Of a DNA stretch of 10,278 bases, positions 1 through 7,600 are shown in pieces. This DNA comes from Myxococcales bacterium. GTDB taxonomy: Bacteria > Desulfobacterota_B > Binatia > UBA1149 > SPBQ01. The notes under the pieces were generated by a model. That model saw only the letters and a program-made list of their open reading frames with translations, did not search any database and was not told the origin of the DNA. The DNA lies in contig SPBQ01000043.1 in assembly GCA_004525875.1 (NCBI GenBank), positions 1 through 10,278 of the forward strand, read 5' to 3'. The first letter of the stretch is position 1. Each line of letters starts with the position of its first letter. The position numbers and the translations under genes are program-made.

Positions 1-75
1 CTCGGCGGCATCGAGCAGCCGCCCCTGCAGCTGCGCGGAATCCGCCGCTCCTTGGATCTCGGGCTCTGAGCTCAC
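1..75 (-). CDS. Partial TetR/AcrR-family transcriptional regulator (N-terminus only)
   Basis: On the minus strand a GTG at 75-73 opens a frame that runs to base 1 without a stop, giving 25 residues. The first 15 are polar and disordered-looking, and the visible part ends in LQGRLLDAAE. That pattern is how TetR/AcrR DNA-binding domains typically begin (R-x-x-LLDAA-E, normally followed by a phenylalanine-containing helix and the helix-turn-helix). A Shine-Dalgarno-like AGAGG sits 8 bases upstream of the GTG, and the frame has an in-frame stop at 144-142 with no other good start between. The gene is transcribed away from the ferredoxin-oxidoreductase operon, the usual arrangement for a local repressor. 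The ligand-binding domain and most of the helix-turn-helix are outside the window, so the family call rests on one short motif plus context. The plus-strand frame 1 over the same bases also lacks stops up to 67 and is the main alternative. Confidence 0.5.
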   Translation of the reverse strand, partial: MSSEPEIQGAADSAQLQGRLLDAAE

Positions 76-83
76 GGTCGTGG

Positions 84-88
84 CCTCT
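84..88 (-). promoter_or_regulatory. Ribosome binding site for the divergent regulator
   Basis: On the minus strand this reads AGAGG, with 8 bases to the GTG at 75-73. It supports reading the left edge of the window as the start of a minus-strand gene rather than the end of a plus-strand one. Confidence 0.4.
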
Positions 89-143
89 GCGACCGCTAGC
101 AGCGGCCGGAAACCCTCGTCCCGTCCGCACGCAGGCCGCGTCT

Positions 144-181
144 ATGGACATGAGACAAGATCTGTATTATGTGTCATTCCG
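144..181 (+). promoter_or_regulatory. Candidate promoter/operator for the ferredoxin operon
   Basis: This is a locally AT-rich patch within GC-rich sequence, in the 170-base gap between the divergent regulator and the ferredoxin. It contains an imperfect inverted repeat: ATGAGACA at 150-157 and TGTGTCAT at 170-177, with 7 of 8 positions complementary and a 12-base spacer. A good -10-like hexamer, TATTAT, lies at 165-170 inside the repeat. The best -35-like hexamer, TGGACA at 145-150, is only 14 bases upstream, which is too close for a standard sigma-70 promoter, so the promoter call is weaker than the operator idea. Overlap of a dyad with a -10 box next to a divergent TetR-type gene is a common repressor layout, but binding here is inferred. 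Confidence 0.35.
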
Positions 182-245
182 TCTGGAACGCAAGTCCGGC
201 CCTGCTGCCACCGGCTCCGGATCGATCGAGCGAGGTTTCTCGAAC

Positions 246-557
246 ATGGCGACGATGATCTCCGAGGACTGCATCAACTGCGGAGCCTGCGAGGACGAGT
301 GTCCGAACGAGGCGATCTCGATGGGCGAGGAGATCTTCGTCATCGAGCCCGAGCTCTGTACCGAGTGCGTCGCGTTCTCGAGCGAGCGGGCATGCGCCGC
401 TGCGTGCCCGCCCGACGTCTGCATCCAGGATCCTGAGCGTATCGAGACCGAGGACGTTCTGTTCGGGCGCGCCAGGCAGCTGCACCCAGAGCAGGCCGCG
501 ACCATGAGGCTCGATGAGTCGACCTCTCACTTCCGCGCAACCCCAGCCAAAGGATGA
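246..557 (+). CDS. 2[4Fe-4S] ferredoxin, Alvin/YfhL type
   Basis: This is a small soluble electron carrier of 103 residues. The first cluster motif is C9-x2-C12-x2-C15-x3-C19-P. The second is C38-x2-C41-x8-C50-x3-C54-P, with the enlarged x8 loop typical of Allochromatium-type and YfhL ferredoxins. By family rule C9, C12, C15 and C54 bind one cluster and C38, C41, C50 and C19 the other. A short charged C-terminal extension follows, as in that family, with an additional C59. The ATG at 246 is chosen because the cysteine motif starts eight residues in and a GAGG lies 10 bases upstream; an in-frame ATG at 144 would add 34 residues unlike the family and sits in the promoter region. Its stop overlaps an ATG of the next gene (ATGA at 554-557), so it is probably translated with, and donates electrons to or accepts them from, the flavoprotein downstream. 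The pairing is inferred. Confidence 0.92.
   Translation: MATMISEDCINCGACEDECPNEAISMGEEIFVIEPELCTECVAFSSERACAAACPPDVCIQDPERIETEDVLFGRARQLHPEQAATMRLDESTSHFRATPAKG
549..554 (+). promoter_or_regulatory. Ribosome binding site deciding the oxidoreductase start
   Basis: AAAGGA lies 8 bases before the ATG at 563, an ideal spacing. The earlier ATG at 554 overlaps this site and the ferredoxin stop codon (TGA at 555-557), so it would need coupling without its own site. This favours the start at 563. Confidence 0.6.
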
Positions 558-562
558 ATGCC

Positions 563-2152
563 ATGAACGATACCGACGTTGTCATCGTAGGAGCAGGGCA
601 CAACGGTTTGACCGCCGCCGTCGAGCTGCAGCGCTCGGGGCACCGGGTGCTGGTACTCGAGAAGACGAACTGGCCGGGCGGGCAGGCGGCCACCAAGGAG
701 CTCTTCAAGGGCTTCAAGCACAGCGTGGGTGCGTGGGCTCTGCTCATCTTCCGCGAGGAAATGATTCGGTACCTGGAGCTCGACCAGCATGGCGTCGAGC
801 TCATCCGACCGGAGAGCTCCTTCACCGTGTTCGGAGACGAAGGTGACACGCCGTTCATCGGCTACTGCGACCCCATCGATCTGGCCAACCATCTGATCGA
901 AGACCATGGCGTCGATGCCATGGAGGCCTTCAGCCAGCTCGGCTCGTACTTCTCCTACTTCAAGGAGATGTTCGACAGCTATGTCGGCGAAACTCCGCCG
1001 ACACTAGAGGAGATCATCGCGACCGCTCCCGACGAGAAGACGCGCAAGGCCCTCGGTGAGCTGTGCCATGGCAGCGCGGTCGAGATCATGCGCAAATTCT
1101 TCACCGAGCCCGGTAAGCACGGGACCATCATGGGGTCGCTGTCGGCCTCGGCCATCGACGGCACTCATTACGGCCCGTTCTCCAAGGGAAGCGCACTGTC
1201 GATGTCCTACCACTACTGCGCCGGCGACACCTACGACTTCAAGATCCCCAAGGGCGGCATCGGAACTATCTCCTCGAGCCTCCAGAAGGTCTTCGAGAAG
1301 TACGGTGGCGAGGTGCGATTCAAGGCCCAGGTGGCGAGCTTTCTGGTGGAGGACGGCACGGTAACCGGCGTCAAGCTGCGCGACGGCGAGGAGATCCGGG
1401 CCAGGGCTGTCGTCTCGACGCTCGACGCGCGCAGCACGTTCCTCAGGCTGTGCGACCGCGAGGACTTGCCGATCGATTTCGTGAGCTCGGTCGAGGACAT
1501 CGAGTACACCAACGGCTACGTCCAGATGCACTTGACGCTCAAGCGCCTGCCGACGTTCACCAAGCAGCTCGAGTTCGTCAACGGCACCGTGCAGAGCTGG
1601 CTGGTCGCCTACATCAAATCGCCCGAACAGCTCCATCGTGCCTGGCAGCAGTATCGAAATGGGCAGATCCCCGACGATCCGGCGGTCTACTGCTACTTCC
1701 CTTCCCAGCTCGATCCGAGCCTGGCGCCGGAGGGCTACCATACCTGCACGATGTTCACGCACTATTTCCCGGCCGACATTCCGAAGGGGATGCACAACGA
1801 GATGAAGAACGAGATGGCCGAACGCATGATCGGCCAGATCGAAAAGGTCGTGCCCGATTTCCGTGATCTCATCATGGACAGCGTGGTGTTCACGCAGCAG
1901 TACTTCGAGAAAACGTTCGGTGTATCGGCTGGCGACTTTTCGATGGGGCTCCTGCATCCGGGCCAGATGTTCGGCGACCGTCCGGTGCCGGGCTGGGCGA
2001 ACTACGAGACGCCGCTGACCAATCTCTTCATGGCCGGTGGCGCGTGCCACCCGGGCCCGGGCGTGACCTGTCTGCCCGGCCTGTACGGCGCTCGCGCGGT
2101 CATGCGCTCGCTGGCAGCGGCCTCCGACCAGCAGGACACGAAGGTCGCCTGA
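563..2152 (+). CDS. FAD-dependent oxidoreductase, CrtI/phytoene desaturase-like (PYROXD2 type)
   Basis: This is a 529-residue flavoprotein of the phytoene dehydrogenase-related group (COG1233 style). The N-terminus carries the dinucleotide-binding fold V6-V-I-V-G-A-G-H-N-G15, followed by the acidic residue E33 that binds the FAD ribose and a second glycine pair (P38-G-G40). The C-terminal FAD-contact motif is present at about 490-510 (M-A-G-G-A-C-H-P-G-P-G-V-T-C-L-P-G). No signal peptide is visible; such enzymes are cytoplasmic or membrane-associated and act on hydrophobic polyenes or related substrates, but the motifs do not tell desaturase from isomerase or other chemistry. It resembles PYROXD2-like proteins more than classical CrtI, and no crtB or other carotenoid gene is adjacent. 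The close ferredoxin suggests ferredoxin-linked electron transfer. A start at 554 would add three residues (MNA). Confidence 0.93.
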   Translation: MNDTDVVIVGAGHNGLTAAVELQRSGHRVLVLEKTNWPGGQAATKELFKGFKHSVGAWALLIFREEMIRYLELDQHGVELIRPESSFTVFGDEGDTPFIGYCDPIDLANHLIEDHGVDAMEAFSQLGSYFSYFKEMFDSYVGETPPTLEEIIATAPDEKTRKALGELCHGSAVEIMRKFFTEPGKHGTIMGSLSASAIDGTHYGPFSKGSALSMSYHYCAGDTYDFKIPKGGIGTISSSLQKVFEKYGGEVRFKAQVASFLVEDGTVTGVKLRDGEEIRARAVVSTLDARSTFLRLCDREDLPIDFVSSVEDIEYTNGYVQMHLTLKRLPTFTKQLEFVNGTVQSWLVAYIKSPEQLHRAWQQYRNGQIPDDPAVYCYFPSQLDPSLAPEGYHTCTMFTHYFPADIPKGMHNEMKNEMAERMIGQIEKVVPDFRDLIMDSVVFTQQYFEKTFGVSAGDFSMGLLHPGQMFGDRPVPGWANYETPLTNLFMAGGACHPGPGVTCLPGLYGARAVMRSLAAASDQQDTKVA

Positions 2153-2170
2153 GCGAGGTCCGGCACAACG

Positions 2171-3376
2171 ATGAGCGATCTCCTTGCAGGCTTCGAGCCG
2201 TTGTACCTGTGCATCCCGCTCATCAGTGGATTCATCGGCTGGTTCACCAACTGGTTCGCCGTCAAGGCGACGCTCTATCCCGTCGAGTTCGTGGGCATCC
2301 CGCCCTTTCTCGGCTGGCAAGGCGTGGTTCCCAAGAACGTCGAGGAGCTTGGTCAGAGCTTCAGCCGCTTGATTCACGACAAGCTTCTCGACGTCGAGAA
2401 GATCTTCGCCGACATCGAGGGGAATGACAGCGAACGGATCGATCAGGTCGTCGAGGACGTGTCGGTGGAAATCGTCCACGAGTTCGCCACCAACCTGGCT
2501 CCTGAGAAGTGGGCTCGCGCCAAGGACAAGCTGCGCGACTACATCAACACGATGGTGCGGCGCAACGTTCGCAGCGTGACGCACGAGATCTTGAAGCGGA
2601 TGGGGAGCGAGGCTCGCAGTTTCATCGATATCGATGCGGTCGTACGCGAGGCCATGGCCAAGGACCGCGCCCTGCTGGGAGAGGTGATGGTCGAGATCGC
2701 CGGGCCCGAGTTCAAGTTCATCGAGATGTCGGGTCTGTGGTTCGGCGGGCTGTTCGGCATCGTCCAGATGTTCTTGTGGGTCGTATACCCTGCCGACTGG
2801 GTACTGCCGGCCGCTGGTTTCTTCGTCGGTGCGACCACGAACTGGCTGGCTCTCAATCTGATCTTCGAACCGAAAGAGCCCGTGAAGATCGGGCCTTTCA
2901 CCGTGCAGGGCCTGTTCATCAAGCGCCAGCTCGAGGTTGCCAGTAAATTTGCCGACGTGATCGCGGAGAACGTCCTGAGCCCGGGCAACCTCGTACGCCA
3001 CATCGCCGAAGGTCCTTCGCGCGGCCCCGTGCTGGCGATCGTCGAGGGGCAGGTCGACGAGAGCATGAAGGAGTACGAGCGAGACGTCATGGTCTCGATG
3101 CTCGTGTCGAAGGAGCGCCTCGCCGAGGCCAAGGACGATCTCAAGCAGCGAATCCGTTCGGCCGATCTTGCCACGAGCGGGCCGGTGCAGGCCTTCGCCG
3201 ATCAATCCGACCGCATTCGCGCGCAGCTCAAGGAGAAGCTCGAGGAGCTCGACTCCCAGGAGTTTGGCGGGGTCCTGCGACCGGTATTTCAGAAAGACGA
3301 GTGGAAGCTGGTGCTGGCAGGTGGCGTGATCGGCGCCGGGATCGGCTTCCTTCAGGTCGTCTACCTCTTCGGTTGA
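2171..3376 (+). CDS. DUF445 family membrane protein
   Basis: This 401-residue protein matches the DUF445 (YheB-like) family, whose molecular function is unknown. The N-terminal hydrophobic segment (about 11-35) holds the family hallmark G-F-I-G-W-F-T-N-W-F-A-V (20-31), followed by a P-P-F-L-G-W-Q-G-V-V-P motif (44-54). A long, charged, helical region runs from about 57 to 186. A second membrane region (189-231, probably two passes) ends with a related copy of the hallmark, G216-F-F-V-G-A-T-T-N-W-L-A, then a second V-Q-G-L-F motif. A charged helical stretch leads to a last hydrophobic helix (about 379-400) at the C-terminus. The two halves therefore look like an internal duplication. The start is 18 bases after the oxidoreductase stop with GAGG at 2155-2158, so it is probably the third gene of that operon; a role in membrane placement or substrate handling would be speculation. 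Confidence 0.9.
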   Translation: MSDLLAGFEPLYLCIPLISGFIGWFTNWFAVKATLYPVEFVGIPPFLGWQGVVPKNVEELGQSFSRLIHDKLLDVEKIFADIEGNDSERIDQVVEDVSVEIVHEFATNLAPEKWARAKDKLRDYINTMVRRNVRSVTHEILKRMGSEARSFIDIDAVVREAMAKDRALLGEVMVEIAGPEFKFIEMSGLWFGGLFGIVQMFLWVVYPADWVLPAAGFFVGATTNWLALNLIFEPKEPVKIGPFTVQGLFIKRQLEVASKFADVIAENVLSPGNLVRHIAEGPSRGPVLAIVEGQVDESMKEYERDVMVSMLVSKERLAEAKDDLKQRIRSADLATSGPVQAFADQSDRIRAQLKEKLEELDSQEFGGVLRPVFQKDEWKLVLAGGVIGAGIGFLQVVYLFG

Positions 3377-3478
3377 GATCGAACGAGAGCCGGCCGCTCG
3401 CTGGGGATTTGCACAGTCCACCGACCGTGCGCTGTCAAAGGAGCACGGCGTTTCCTAGACTGCCAGCCGCGGGATCGG
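3377..3478. other. Intergenic gap with imperfect inverted repeat
   Basis: The 102-base gap between the DUF445 and esterase genes contains an inverted repeat, GCACAGT at 3411-3417 and ACCGTGC at 3424-3430 (6 of 7 pairs, 6-base loop). It is not followed by a T-run, so it is a poor intrinsic terminator. A weak promoter-like pair (CTGTCA at 3432, TAGACT at 3456, 18-base spacing) follows it. A strong Shine-Dalgarno-like AAAGGAG at 3437-3443 has no usable start codon behind it. The gap may separate two transcription units, but nothing in it is convincing alone. Confidence 0.25.
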
Positions 3479-4465
3479 ATGAGGCTGGCAACCGAACTGA
3501 AGAGACTCGTTCCGCACCCCGCACATGCCCCGCTGGGTCGCGACGTGATCGACGGCGCCATCCATGGTCTGACTGCGGCGGCGCGGCTGGCTCGCACGCC
3601 AAGACGGCGCTGGCTAGGTGTCGACGTCACTGCCAACGTCGCCTACCGCGACACCGGCATGAAGGAGCATCTGCTCGACGTCTACCGGTCGCGGTCGACA
3701 CCGGTGCCGGCGCCCGCTCTGGTCTACGTCCATGGTGGAGCGTTCCTGCTCTGCTCGAAGGAGACCCACTGGTCGATCGCCGAAGACTTCGCCGAGCGTG
3801 GCTTCGTGGTCTTCAACATCAACTACCGGCTCGCGCCGAGGCACCGTTACCCGGCGGCCGTGGAGGACGTGTGCGCGGCCCTGCTCTGGGTCCGCAACAA
3901 CGGCGAGCGATTCGGCGCCGACACGTCGCAACTCGTGATCGCCGGCGAGTCGGCGGGCGGGAACCTGGCCAGCGCCGCGGCCGTGGCCACCGCCTACGAC
4001 CTCGGAACGCCTGAGGGACACGACCTCTTCGACTCGGGCCTGTCGCTCAAGGCCGTGATCGCGTCGTGCGGCGTGCTCCAGGTCACCGATACTGCGCGCA
4101 TCTGGCGTCGCAAGCCTCATACGCCCCACTGGATACGTGAGCAGCTCACCGCACTGGAGGAGCTCTACCTCCCCCGTCGCGGCGTGCGGCCCGGCGAGCT
4201 TCCGCTCGCCGATCCCCTGGTTGTCGTCGAGGAACGCACTCCCGATCGGGAGCTGCCGCCGATCTTCGCGTTTGCCGGTACCCGCGACCCGCTGTTGCCC
4301 GACAGCAAGCGCATGATGGCGGCGCTCGAAGACCGCGGCGTCGAGTGCAAGTACCGAGCGTATCCGAACGAGCTGCACGCCTTCCACGCGCTCCCCTGGC
4401 GTGCCGCGGCCAGGCGCTGCTGGAAGGATCAGATGACGTTCCTTTCACGGCACGTGAAGTTCTAG
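3479..4465 (+). CDS. Alpha/beta hydrolase, hormone-sensitive-lipase family esterase
   Basis: This is a 328-residue carboxylester hydrolase of the HSL (bacterial family IV) group. The oxyanion-hole motif H85-G-G-A-F is followed by the nucleophile elbow G156-E-S158-A-G-G, in which S158 is the catalytic serine. The triad is completed by D270 (in T-R-D-P-L-L-P-D) and H300 (in N-E-L-H-A-F). The Y116-R-L-A-P motif, typical of this family, is also present. The first 45 residues form an amphipathic, Arg-rich cap region with no cleavable signal, so the enzyme is probably cytoplasmic; cap residues set substrate size and cannot be read for specificity. The ATG at 3479 has only a weak GGGA four bases upstream, but the next in-frame ATG (codon 61) would cut into the fold. 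It starts 102 bases after DUF445 and may have its own promoter. Confidence 0.92.
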   Translation: MRLATELKRLVPHPAHAPLGRDVIDGAIHGLTAAARLARTPRRRWLGVDVTANVAYRDTGMKEHLLDVYRSRSTPVPAPALVYVHGGAFLLCSKETHWSIAEDFAERGFVVFNINYRLAPRHRYPAAVEDVCAALLWVRNNGERFGADTSQLVIAGESAGGNLASAAAVATAYDLGTPEGHDLFDSGLSLKAVIASCGVLQVTDTARIWRRKPHTPHWIREQLTALEELYLPRRGVRPGELPLADPLVVVEERTPDRELPPIFAFAGTRDPLLPDSKRMMAALEDRGVECKYRAYPNELHAFHALPWRAAARRCWKDQMTFLSRHVKF

Positions 4466-4548
4466 CGCGCGAGTCCGGGTTGCTGTCGGGGAAGTCATCG
4501 CCCTGAAGTGCCCGCCGTGTGCGTGATCGGAACCCGCACGCTCGGTGA

Positions 4549-4558
4549 AGTGGCCACT
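4549..4558. repeat. Perfect 10-base palindrome upstream of the cyclase-ATPase gene
   Basis: AGTGGCCACT is self-complementary over all 10 bases and lies 51 bases before the ATG of the large signalling protein, in a 144-base gap (4466-4609). A regulator site is possible, but palindromes of this length also arise by chance in GC-rich DNA and the flanking bases do not extend the symmetry. No clear -35/-10 pair or terminator is visible in the rest of the gap. Confidence 0.25.
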
Positions 4559-4609
4559 CGGCCGTCAGCGAGGTAGAACCGGAGCCGGCCGTAGGGGGCG
4601 GGCCAGGCG

Positions 4610-7600
4610 ATGCGATGCCCGAAGTGTCAGCACGAGAACGAGGATGACGCACGCTTCTGTGGAGCGTGCGCGACACCGCTGAATGACGGCGACGCGTGTC
4701 CGAGCTGCGGACGGTCGTGTAAGCCTGGGCAAAAGTTCTGCAGCGGGTGCGCCCATCCGCTGACTGATCCCGCGGGGTCGACGCCTGCCCGCAACCCGGC
4801 CGCCTACACGCCCAAGCACCTCGCCGACAAGATCCTGAGCTCGCGCAGCGCACTCCAAGGCGAGCGCAAGCAGGTGACTGTCCTGTTCGCCGACGTGAAG
4901 GGCTCGATGGAGCTGGCCGAGCAGGTCGATGCGGAGCAATGGCACGGAATTCTCGACCGTTTCTTCCAGATCCTCAGCGACGGGGTCCATCGCTTCGAAG
5001 GAACGGTCAACCAATACACCGGCGATGGGATCATGGCCCTGTTCGGCGCGCCGATCGCGCATGAGGACCACGCACAGCGAGCCTGCTATGCGGTGCTGCA
5101 TCTGCGCGACCGGCTGCGTCGTTACGCCGAGGAGCTGAAGCGGACGCGCGGGTTGAACTTCTCGGTGCGCGTGGGACTCAACTCTGGCGAGGTCGTGGTC
5201 GGGAAGATCGGCGACGACCTGCGCATGGACTACACGGCGCAGGGCCACACCGTGGGTCTCGCACAGCGGATGGAGCAGCTCGCTTCGCCGGGACAGGCCT
5301 ACCTCACGGTACACACCGCGCGGCTGGTCGAGGGCTACTTCACTCTGCGCAATCTCGGTGAGTTCGAGCTCAAGGGGAGCGAGAAGCCGGTCGGTGTGTT
5401 CGAGCTCGAAGGTCTCGGTCGACTACGCACGCGTCTGGATATGTCGCGTACGCGCGGCCTGTCGCGGTTCGTCGGGCGCGGCGACGAGATGGCCACGCTC
5501 GAGGCGGCGCTCGAGCAATCGATCCGCGGACAGGGGCAGGTCGTCGGGATCGTCGCCGATGCCGGCGTGGGCAAGAGCCGTCTATGCTTCGAGTTCGCGG
5601 AGCGTTGCCGAGCGAGGGACATTCCGGTCTACGAGGGCCACTGCCCTGCACACGGACGGACGATTCCGTTTCTGCCGGTTCTCGAGCTGCTGCGGGGCTA
5701 CTTTGGAATCACCGATCAGGATCGCGCCCAGGCCGCGCGCGAGAAGATCGTCGGACGGTTGCTGCTCCTCGATCGCGCCTTCGAGGAGCTGTTGCCATTG
5801 GTTTTCGATTTTCTCGGCATCGGCGAGGGCGGTGATCGCGGGCCGCGTATCGATCCGGACGCCCGCCAGCGCCAGCTCTTCGCTTTTCTGCGGCAGCTCA
5901 TCCAGGCGCGTAGCGAACGCGAACCTTCGGTCCTCTTCATCGACGACCTGCACTGGATCGATCCCGGCAGCGACGCATTCATAGCACAGGCCGTCGAGGC
6001 GACCGCCACGACTCGGACGCTGATGCTCGTGAACTTCCGACCGGAGTACCAGGCCGCCTGGAGTCGCAAGACGTACTACCGTCAGGTCCCGCTGGTGCCG
6101 CTTGGCCCCGAAGCCATTGGCGAGCTCATCACCGAGCTGCTCGGTGCCGATCGATCGGTGGCGGCCTTGCCGGCGCTCATACGCGAGCGAACCGGTGGCA
6201 ATCCGTTTTTCGCCGAGGAGATCATCCAGTCGCTGATCGAATCCGAGCATCTCCAGGGCGCGAGAGGCGCCTACCGCCTGGTCACGCCGGTGGAGCGGCT
6301 CGGGGTTCCGAGCAGCGTCCAGTCGGTGCTGTCGGCGCGCATCGACCGACTGCCGCCGCGTGAGAAGCAGGTGCTGCAGGCCGCCGCGGTGATCGGGCGC
6401 GAATTCGACGAGCCGTGCCTGTCGCGTGTGGCGGAACAGACGGCGGAGGACCTCTCCGCCGCTCTGCCGGCGCTCACGACGCTGGAGTTCGTCGTGGAGG
6501 AGGTGCTGTATCCGCGCGCCGAGTACGCCTTCAAGCATCCGCTGACGCACGAGGTGGCGTACAATAGCCAGCTCGCCGACAGGCGCGCTCGTGTGCATGC
6601 CGCAGTGGCGCGTGCCATCGAGGCGCTCGAGCCGGAGAAGCTCGACGATCGTGCCGCATTACTGGCCCATCACTGCGAGCTCGGCGGCGAGCCGCTCGAG
6701 GCCGCGCGCTGGAACGCCCGTGCGGCCGAGCGCTCGCGCACGGCCGACCCCAGCGCCGCCGTACGGCAGTGGAAGAAGGTTCATGATCTGATCGGGCCGC
6801 AGCCCGACAGCGAAGAGGCCGAGTGGTTCCGTATGCAGGCGTGCTTGCAGGTGGTGTCGGTGGGCGGCTGGCGGCTGGGAGGCAGCCGCGAAATGCTGAC
6901 CGCGTTGTTCGATGAGGGCAAGGCCCTGGGCGAGAAGCGCGGCGACGATGTCTATCTGGCCGAGCTGGCGCTGGCATACACGGCCTTCGTCGGTCTGTCG
7001 ACGGGTGACATGCGCGACTACGCCGAGCGTTCCCGTGAGGTTGCAAGGTTGGCCGACAAGGTGGCTGACCCCGACCTCCAGTGTGCCGCGAGCGTCATCG
7101 TGGGCTATTCGCATTACCGCCTCGGCCGTCTGGTCGAGTCGCTGGAGGCGGTCATGCGTGGCCGCGAGCTGTCGATGGACGATCACGCGCGCGGCATGCG
7201 TACGATCGGCATCAATACGTACGCCTGGACCTTCATGCAGGGTGCGTGGACGGAGCTCCACCTCGGACGTATTGCCATGGCCCGTCAGATCCGCGAGCGG
7301 GGGCTCGAGCTGTGTCGAAGCTCGAACGACCAGGAGAATCTCATATGGACGCTCGCGCAGTCGGCGTTGCTCGAATACGTCTCCGGTGACCTTGCCAGCG
7401 GCGAGGCCGACGCGCTCGAGGCGTTGCACGTCGCCGAGACGATCGGATCACCGTTCTCACAGGTCGTCGCGCTCGATCGCGTCGGTCTGGCAAGAGTGAT
7501 GCGAGAGGACTGGGATGGTGCGGTCGATGTGCTCGGGAGGTCTCGCTCGTTACTGCGCCAGTACGGTACGGGGCTCGAGCAGGAGGCGGAGCTTCTGGCC

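Noticed and set aside
93..105. Small hairpin CCGCT/AGCGG with a 3-base loop
   Set aside because: It has only five pairs and lies in GC-rich leader sequence; nothing ties it to regulation.
144..245. N-terminal extension of the ferredoxin from the ATG at 144
   Set aside because: The extra 34 residues do not resemble the family, overlap the AT-rich regulatory patch, and the ATG at 246 has a suitable upstream GAGG.
1004..3421. An 805-codon open frame on the minus strand antisense to the flavoprotein and DUF445 genes
   Set aside because: It mirrors the codons of two well-supported genes, is His/Arg/Asp/Leu-rich with no recognisable domain, and long antisense frames are expected in GC-rich coding DNA.
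5582..6598. A 338-codon minus-strand frame inside the cyclase-ATPase gene
   Set aside because: It is a shadow of the ATPase domain; the plus frame carries the Walker and STAND motifs.
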